Notes under the pieces: model-generated
The model's input: only the letters and a program-made list of their open reading frames with translations
The model's database searches: none
Told to the model about the DNA's origin: nothing
NCBI RefSeq assembly: GCF_001078055.1
Contig: NZ_CP010777.1
Span: 1,262,408-1,326,407, forward strand
Direction of reading: 5' to 3'
From: Rufibacter radiotolerans
GTDB lineage: Bacteria; Bacteroidota; Bacteroidia; Cytophagales; Hymenobacteraceae
DNA: 64,000 nt
Shown: one piece after another, positions 59,044 through 64,000 of the stretch
Position numbering within the stretch: the first letter of the stretch is position 1
Layout of the letters: the number at the start of each line of letters is the position of its first letter
Program-made: the position numbers and the translations under genes

Positions 59044-61277
59044 GCGTGTATCTTCAGCTTGGCAAAGCTCAGGAGCAGGGTCTTCTCACCCACGCCTTCA
59101 AAGTCAATGATGGCCTTAGTGGAGTTGCCCTGGGTGTCCATCTTGGCTACCACGCCAAACCCAAATTTAGGATGCTCTACGCGCATACCAGCCTGTAGGT
59201 TAGAGGTGTCACTGGGCGTGAAGTCAGCGGAAGGCGTGTAGGACGGAGCCGCGGTGGGCTTGCGAGCGGGCGTGATTAATTGCGCTGCCGGCGTCTTGCG
59301 CTGCAGCACTTTCTCAAACGGCCCCCGCTCATCTCCGAACTTGAAATTCAGGTACGTAGGCTCAATCTCATCTATGAACCGGCTTTTCTCAGCGGCCCGC
59401 AGGTTTCCCCACTGGTAGCGGCTGGTGGCGTAGGAGAGGGTCAGCTTCTTTTCGGCGCGGGTGATGGCCACGTAGAACAGACGGCGCTCTTCTTCCAGGT
59501 CGGCGCGCGAAGAAAGCATCATCTGGCTGGGGAACAGGTTCTCCTCCATGCCCACAATAAACACGTTCCTGAACTCAAGGCCCTTGGCCGAGTGGATGGT
59601 CATCATGGTCACGTATTCGCCTTCCTCTTCTTTCTTGGTGTCAGAATCGGTGAGCAGGGCAATGTCCTGCAGGAACAGGGCCAGGGAGTTGTCTTCCTTC
59701 TCGGGATCATCCACAAATTCCTTAATGGCGTTCAGCAATTCCTGAATGTTCTCATAGCGGGCCAGGCCTTCCACCGATTTATCCGAGTACAGGTCATCTA
59801 CCAGGCCTGAGTGCTTGGCAATATAGGTGGCGGCCTCAAAGGCGTCTTTCTGCTCGGCCATCACGGCAAAGCTTTTGATCTTGGTCGCGAAGTCCTGAAT
59901 AGCTACGCTAGCCCGGCCGCCCACCAACTGGTTGGCGTTGCTTACCACCTCCCAGATGCTGTGGTTCATCTCATTGGCCGTGACTATCAGTTTCTCAATG
60001 GTGGTATCACCAATGCCGCGCTTGGGATAATTGATCACGCGGCGCAGGGCCTGCTCGTCATTGTGGTTGATGGCCAGGCGCAGGTAAGAGATCAGATCTT
60101 TGATTTCCTTGCGCTGGTAGAAGGACAGGCCACCCACAATGCGGTACTTGATGTTCATCTTGCGCAAGGCTTCTTCCATGGCCCTTGACTGGGCATTGGT
60201 ACGGTACAGGATGGCGAAGTCCTCATAGGAGAGGTGGTGGTTCATCTTCTCCTCAAAGATGGCGTGCGCCACCAGCTTGCCTTCCTCGTTGTCTGAGCTG
60301 GCCTTGATCACGTCAATCAGCTGGCCTTCCTCATTCTCTGAGAACACGCTCTTGCGCAGTTGTGCCTTGTTGTTCTTGATGACACTGTTGGCCGCCTTTA
60401 CAATGTGCTGGGTAGAGCGGTAGTTCTGCTCCAACTTGAAGACCTCCAGCTCAGGGTAATCTTTCTCAAAGTTGAGGATGTTGCTGATATCGGCGCCCCG
60501 GAAAGCATAAATACTTTGGGCGTCATCACCCACTACACAAATGTTGCGGTCCTTGGCTGACAGCTTTCTGGTGATCAGGTACTGGGAGTAGTTGGTATCC
60601 TGGTACTCATCCACCATGGCATACTTAAAGATATGCTGGTACTTGTTGAGCACATCCACATGGTCCCGGAAGAGCACGTTGGTGTTGAATAGCAGATCAT
60701 CAAAGTCCATGGCGCCTGCCTTGAAGCAGCGCTCAGCGTAGGTCTTGTAGATTTGCCCAATCTTAGGTCTGAGCGCCGCCTCATCATCTGCCTGGATAGC
60801 CGGGTCCCGGAGGTATTGGGCCACAGAGATCAGTTTGTTTTTGGCCGATGAGATACGGCCCAGCACCATGTTGGGTTTGTAGAGCTTATCGTCCAGGTTC
60901 ATCTCCTTCACAATGTTTCTGATGAGGGTTTTAGAGTCATCAGAGTCATAGATGGTGAAATGGCTGGGGTACCCAATTTTCTGGGCCTCGGAGCGAAGGA
61001 TGCGGGAGAAGATGGAGTGGAAAGTTCCCATCCAGAGGTTCTTGGCCTCAGGGCCCACTACTTTCTCAATACGGGCACGCATTTCCTTGGCCGCCTTGTT
61101 GGTAAAGGTAAGGGCCAGAATATTAAAGGGGTCCACCCCTTGGTTGAGCAAATGGGCAATGCGGTAGGTGAGTACCCTGGTTTTACCGGAACCTGCGCCG
61201 GCAATAATCATACAAGGGCCCTCAGTATTCAAAACAGCTGCTCGCTGTGACTCATTCAGGAGTTTCAGGTAATCCAT
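59040..61277 (-). CDS. pcrA: ATP-dependent DNA helicase PcrA/UvrD
   Basis: 745 residues, superfamily 1A helicase for repair and replication-conflict resolution. The Q motif LNESQRAAVL is at 7-16 and Walker A AGAGSGKT at 26-33. Other motifs are TFTNKAAKEMRAR, VDEYQDTN near 220, GDDAQSIYAFRGAD, QNYRSTQHIV, MTIHSAKGLEF and VAITRAEKKLTLS. The C-terminal PcrA-type Tudor-like domain (MRVEHPKFGFGVVAKMDTQG to the end) is present. UvrD versus PcrA naming is a matter of convention. A good -7 box (TAAATTTG, minus strand, 61317-61310) lies 33 bases upstream of the start. Confidence 0.96.
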   Translation of the reverse strand: MDYLKLLNESQRAAVLNTEGPCMIIAGAGSGKTRVLTYRIAHLLNQGVDPFNILALTFTNKAAKEMRARIEKVVGPEAKNLWMGTFHSIFSRILRSEAQKIGYPSHFTIYDSDDSKTLIRNIVKEMNLDDKLYKPNMVLGRISSAKNKLISVAQYLRDPAIQADDEAALRPKIGQIYKTYAERCFKAGAMDFDDLLFNTNVLFRDHVDVLNKYQHIFKYAMVDEYQDTNYSQYLITRKLSAKDRNICVVGDDAQSIYAFRGADISNILNFEKDYPELEVFKLEQNYRSTQHIVKAANSVIKNNKAQLRKSVFSENEEGQLIDVIKASSDNEEGKLVAHAIFEEKMNHHLSYEDFAILYRTNAQSRAMEEALRKMNIKYRIVGGLSFYQRKEIKDLISYLRLAINHNDEQALRRVINYPKRGIGDTTIEKLIVTANEMNHSIWEVVSNANQLVGGRASVAIQDFATKIKSFAVMAEQKDAFEAATYIAKHSGLVDDLYSDKSVEGLARYENIQELLNAIKEFVDDPEKEDNSLALFLQDIALLTDSDTKKEEEGEYVTMMTIHSAKGLEFRNVFIVGMEENLFPSQMMLSSRADLEEERRLFYVAITRAEKKLTLSYATSRYQWGNLRAAEKSRFIDEIEPTYLNFKFGDERGPFEKVLQRKTPAAQLITPARKPTAAPSYTPSADFTPSDTSNLQAGMRVEHPKFGFGVVAKMDTQGNSTKAIIDFEGVGEKTLLLSFAKLKIHA

Positions 61278-61603
61278 GCGCTACTAATCGTTCTTTCTTG
61301 GGAAGACTACAAATTTAAGCAATTATGCCCGCATTCACAGGCATGGGCATTGTATACTTACGTTTGTGAGGCTCAGAAATAAATTATACATTTAACATAA
61401 GTACTTTTTCGTGGGCATCCGTATTTACCTCAGTTGCGGGCACTTTTTACCCAGGCAAAGTTGTTGATCTCCAAATGCTTAGCAAGGGGCCTTAAAAAAC
61501 TGGCACCTTATTAGCTTAAGGATTTATAGAATAGCATAGTTCCCGCCTGCAGTTCTCAGGCCGTGGGCCACAGATTTAGTTTTAACAGACAGAGATTTTA
61601 AGA
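61278..61603. other. Divergent intergenic stretch
   Basis: 326 bases between pcrA and the SpoIIAA-like gene. Contains the candidate pcrA -7 box (61310-61317); nothing else recognised. Confidence 0.5.
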
Positions 61604-62014
61604 ATGGTATATTTTCGTAATGACACCATCACCATCAAATATGATGAGGAGAACCAATTGGTAAGAACCCAGTGGCATGGCTTTGCCGGCAGTGAGGAGT
61701 ACCGTGAAATCCTTACCATGTACCTGCAACTGGTGCGGGAAAAGCCCGTGACCCGCTGGATAGGCGATAATACCAAGGCCAAGGCCATCAGGCCCGCCGA
61801 TCAGGAATGGACCACCAAGGTCTGGGCCCCCATGTTCTCACAGGAGGGCAACGTGAAGAAACTGGCCGTGATCGTGTCAAAAGATATCTTCAATAAAATG
61901 GCCGTGGAGAACATGGTCATGAAAGCAGAAGGCGTGATTGGTTTTGATACCCACTATTTCAATGACGAGGAAGAGGCTCTTGCCTGGGTGATGGAACAAG
62001 TGCTGGAGGCCTAA
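61604..62014 (+). CDS. SpoIIAA-like / STAS-related protein
   Basis: 136 residues, no signal peptide. Start MVYFRNDTITIKYDEENQLV, then VRTQWHGFAGSEEYREILTM, WIGDNTKAKAIRPADQEWTT, VKKLAVIVSKDIFNKMAVEN and FDTHYFNDEEEALAWVME. This is the pattern of the small Bacteroidota SpoIIAA-like proteins; the product at 52703-53176 is a relative. Role unknown. An intrinsic terminator follows at 62036-62062. Confidence 0.75.
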   Translation: MVYFRNDTITIKYDEENQLVRTQWHGFAGSEEYREILTMYLQLVREKPVTRWIGDNTKAKAIRPADQEWTTKVWAPMFSQEGNVKKLAVIVSKDIFNKMAVENMVMKAEGVIGFDTHYFNDEEEALAWVMEQVLEA

Positions 62015-62015
62015 G

Positions 62016-62053
62016 CGTTTTTAGCCTACTTTTTGAAAAGCAGCCCTAAAACG
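62016..62053. repeat. Intergenic palindrome, copy 20 (degenerate)
   Basis: CGTTTTTAGCC ... CCCTAAAACG; its right half overlaps the terminator at 62036-62062. Confidence 0.5.
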
Positions 62054-62062
62054 GCTGCTTTT
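62036..62062 (+). terminator. Intrinsic terminator
   Basis: AAAAGCAGCC / GGCTGCTTTT followed by ATTTTTTG. Confidence 0.8.
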
Positions 62063-62143
62063 ATTTTTTGCACCTTTTCCCCGGCATTTTGCGGCCGAAC
62101 TTAAATAGCGGTACTTTTGTCTTTCTGCTGTAAGAAATAGCTC

Positions 62144-62728
62144 ATGATTGTACTTCAAAATACCGTTTTATCTGACGACCTCAAAGACAAGTTCTTTGTC
62201 TGCAACCTGGAGAAATGTAAAGGCGCCTGCTGCGTAGAAGGCGACCTTGGCGCTCCCCTGGACCTGGAGGAACTCCCTATCCTGAAGGAGGTGTACGCGC
62301 ACGTAAAGCCGTATATGTCTGCGGAAGGCGTGCAGGCCATTGATGAGCAAGGGCTCTACGTAGAGGAATTCAACGGCGACTACAGCACGCCCACTATTGG
62401 CAACCGCGAGTGCGCCTTCGCCATTTATGACGAGAACCTCACCCTCAAGTGTGCCATTGAACAGGCCTACCTGGACGGAAAGATCTCTTGGAAGAAACCC
62501 ATTTCCTGCCACCTGTACCCCATCAGAATCACCAAGTATGACGGCTTTGAGGCCCTTAACTATGACCGCTGGGAAATCTGCAACGCCGCCTGCGCCTTCG
62601 GGATGGAGTTGGGCGTGCCGGTGTACAAGTTCCTGCGCGAACCCTTGGTCCGGAAGTACGGCGAGGAGTGGTTCCAGGAACTGGAAGAGATAGTGGCCAC
62701 GGAGAATGCTCCCAAGACATTAGCCTAA
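62144..62728 (+). CDS. DUF3109 Cys-rich protein
   Basis: 194 residues of the DUF3109 family, of unknown function and probably metal-binding. Nine cysteines stand in conserved groups: [17 protein letters not shown] (Cys20, 25, 29, 30), NRECAFA (Cys90), LKCAIEQ (Cys103), [11 protein letters not shown] (Cys122) and [10 protein letters not shown] (Cys146, 150). This arrangement recalls Fe-S or zinc-binding CxxC proteins such as YkgJ-like families. No signal peptide. Monocistronic, with palindrome copy 21 and a strong hairpin downstream. Confidence 0.9.
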   Translation: MIVLQNTVLSDDLKDKFFVCNLEKCKGACCVEGDLGAPLDLEELPILKEVYAHVKPYMSAEGVQAIDEQGLYVEEFNGDYSTPTIGNRECAFAIYDENLTLKCAIEQAYLDGKISWKKPISCHLYPIRITKYDGFEALNYDRWEICNAACAFGMELGVPVYKFLREPLVRKYGEEWFQELEEIVATENAPKTLA

Positions 62729-62747
62729 CTATTACCATAAACCAATG

Positions 62748-62795
62748 AACCCCGTTTCGGGCCTGTTTTCTGAAAAACAGGCCCGAAACGGGGTT
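62748..62795. repeat. Intergenic palindrome, copy 21
   Basis: AACCCCG / CGGGGTT outer arms around GTTTCGGGCCTGTTTT / AAAACAGGCCCGAAAC; pairing is perfect. Confidence 0.85.
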
Positions 62796-62831
62796 ATGAT
62801 TTTAAGGGAAATCCACTCAATAGTATCCCTT

Positions 62832-62891
62832 AAACAGCCTATAAACAGAAAAAGCAGCCAATAGGCTGCTTTTTCTGTTTATAGGCTGTTT
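62832..62891. terminator. Perfect 28-bp-stem hairpin before accC
   Basis: Arms at 62832-62859 and 62864-62891 are exact complements; loop AATA. It contains AAAAAGCAGCC / GGCTGCTTTTT. It ends 3 bases from the accC stop and probably works as a terminator for both converging transcripts. It is unrelated in sequence to the palindrome family. Confidence 0.8.
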
Positions 62892-62894
62892 TTG

Positions 62895-64000
62895 CTAAAA
62901 CTGCGTGAAATCGTAATTGTCAAGGTAACTGGTAGTGAAGTTACCGCTGTTAAAGTTCTCGTCTTCCATCATGGCCATGTGGAACGGAATGGTCGTTTTT
63001 ACGCCCTCAATCACGAACTCACTCAGCGCGCGCTTCATCTTTACAATAGCTTCTTCCCGGGTCTGCGCACTCACAATCAGCTTGGCAATCATAGAGTCAT
63101 AGTTGGCCGGAATGGTGTACCCCGCATACACGTGCGTGTCTACGCGGACCCCGTGGCCGCCTGGTATGTGCAATACCGTGATCTTGCCTGGGCTAGGGCG
63201 GAAGTTGGCTTTCGGGTCCTCGGCGTTGATGCGGCACTCAATGGCGTGCATCTGTGGGTAATAGTTCTTACCGGAGATAGGAATTCCGGCTGCCACCTTG
63301 ATCTGCTCCTTGATCAGGTCATAGTTCACTACTTCCTCGGTGATGGGGTGCTCCACCTGAATACGGGTGTTCATCTCCATGAAGTAGAAATCTTTGTGCT
63401 TGTCTACCAGGAACTCAATGGTACCCACGCCTTCATATTTGATGGCGGCGGCCCCGGCAATAGCGGCCTGGCCCATGCGCTCGCGCAGGTCGTCATCAAT
63501 GAAAGGGGAGGGGGTTTCTTCAATCAGTTTCTGGTGACGGCGCTGGATGCTGCAGTCACGCTCAGAAAGGTGACAAACCTTGCCGTACTGGTCGCCTACG
63601 ATCTGGATCTCAATGTGGCGGGGCTCCTCCACAAATTTCTCCAGGTACATGCCGTCGTTACCAAAAGCGGCTTTCGCTTCCTGGCGGGCATCGGCCCAGG
63701 CCTTGTCAAACTCATCTGCTGATTTGATGATGCGCATGCCGCGGCCACCACCACCGGCGGTGGCTTTGATGATCACCGGATACTTGATTTTGGCAGCCAG
63801 TTTCTTGCCTTGCTCCGCAGATTCCAGCAGACCCTCAGAACCCGGAATAGTAGGCACACCGGCTTTCTTCATGTACTCCTTGGCCGAAGACTTGTCACCC
63901 ATGGAGTTGATCATCTCTGGGCTGGCGCCAATGAACTTGATGCCGTTTTCAGCGCAGATTCTGGAAAAATCAGCGTTTTCAGAAAGGAAGCCGTAGCCTG
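62895..64000 (-). CDS. accC: Biotin carboxylase subunit of acetyl-CoA carboxylase (5' end beyond window)
   Basis: About 368 C-terminal codons of a roughly 450-500-residue protein. The frame continues through base 64000, with [19 protein letters not shown] and [16 protein letters not shown] at the edge, the [10 protein letters not shown] region of biotin carboxylases. ATP-grasp elements follow: [61 protein letters not shown] and the carboxylase C-terminal [21 protein letters not shown]. It carboxylates biotin for malonyl-CoA synthesis. An internal Met near 63914 is not the start. Propionyl- or pyruvate-carboxylase-type homologues are possible but the short C-terminus fits AccC. Confidence 0.95.
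   Translation of the reverse strand, partial: GYGFLSENADFSRICAENGIKFIGASPEMINSMGDKSSAKEYMKKAGVPTIPGSEGLLESAEQGKKLAAKIKYPVIIKATAGGGGRGMRIIKSADEFDKAWADARQEAKAAFGNDGMYLEKFVEEPRHIEIQIVGDQYGKVCHLSERDCSIQRRHQKLIEETPSPFIDDDLRERMGQAAIAGAAAIKYEGVGTIEFLVDKHKDFYFMEMNTRIQVEHPITEEVVNYDLIKEQIKVAAGIPISGKNYYPQMHAIECRINAEDPKANFRPSPGKITVLHIPGGHGVRVDTHVYAGYTIPANYDSMIAKLIVSAQTREEAIVKMKRALSEFVIEGVKTTIPFHMAMMEDENFNSGNFTTSYLDNYDFTQF

Noticed and set aside
63909..63914. Internal ATG (MINSMGD) as the start of accC
   Set aside because: The frame stays open to the window edge and encodes the conserved GYGFLSEN region upstream, so the gene is cut by the window rather than starting here.
1..64000. Search for CRISPR arrays, tRNA/rRNA genes, insertion sequences, integrases and prophage genes
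   Set aside because: No evenly spaced direct repeats with variable spacers, no tRNA-like clover structure noticed in the gaps, and no transposase or integrase motif in any plausible product. By eye only; a dedicated RNA search could still find a small RNA.

Overview
The window looks like a chromosomal segment of a Bacteroidota bacterium, most likely Cytophagales/Hymenobacteraceae (Rufibacter-, Nibribacter- or Pontibacter-like). Supporting this are a SusC/SusD pair, CsgE/F/G curli secretion genes, Bacteroidota families such as DUF4290, DUF3109, DUF3570 and DUF4266, LacI-controlled xylan use, an absence of obvious Shine-Dalgarno sequences, and TAnnTTTG-type -7 promoter motifs. The genus is inference. 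I found no tRNA, rRNA, CRISPR array, transposase or prophage. Layout: (1) 1-619, the 5' part of a tricorn-like S41 peptidase with PD40 repeats. (2) 1246-25064, a glucuronoxylan utilisation locus: GH10 xylanase, SDR dehydrogenase, GH67 alpha-glucuronidase and a LacI regulator on the minus strand; SusC, SusD, GH43, mannonate dehydratase, GH115 alpha-glucuronidase and a second GH43 on the plus strand; then xylA and xylB (minus) and a second, divergent LacI regulator. Two different LacI-type operators can be read directly. (3) 25065-26034, a gene-free repeat-rich stretch. (4) 26035-31818, a YycJ-like hydrolase, a small unknown protein, csgE-csgF-csgG (CsgG carries a C-terminal barrel-like extension) and a PD40 lipoprotein. 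(5) 31970-39081, hrpB, a YciE-like protein, an LVIVD lipoprotein with an outer-membrane protein, a cold-shock protein and a third GH43. (6) 39471-42001, a TelA operon of four tightly packed genes, one of only 58 codons. (7) 42064-50260, heme A synthase, a duplicated-domain secreted protein, and a CheB-CheR-PAS-histidine kinase giant next to a kinase-less bacteriophytochrome. (8) 50830-64000, aspartase, SpoIIAA-like proteins, a thioredoxin-ApbE-DUF4266-DUF3570 operon, murA with Asp in place of the catalytic Cys, DUF4290, pcrA, DUF3109 and a partial accC. In the xylan locus, SusC/D would import glucuronoxylan fragments; GH10 and the GH43 enzymes would release xylose; GH67 and GH115 would remove (methyl)glucuronic acid from terminal and internal positions; XylA/XylB would send xylose to xylulose-5-phosphate; and UxuA, perhaps with the SDR enzyme, would handle the uronate branch. 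Running through the whole window is a family of about 21 intergenic palindromes with a shared core (GTTTTGGGCCTGTTTT and its complement). Each copy has its own outer arms, and these are also mutually complementary. This family, the split phytochrome/CheB-CheR-kinase pair and the ApbE-DUF4266-DUF3570 operon are the most interesting items.
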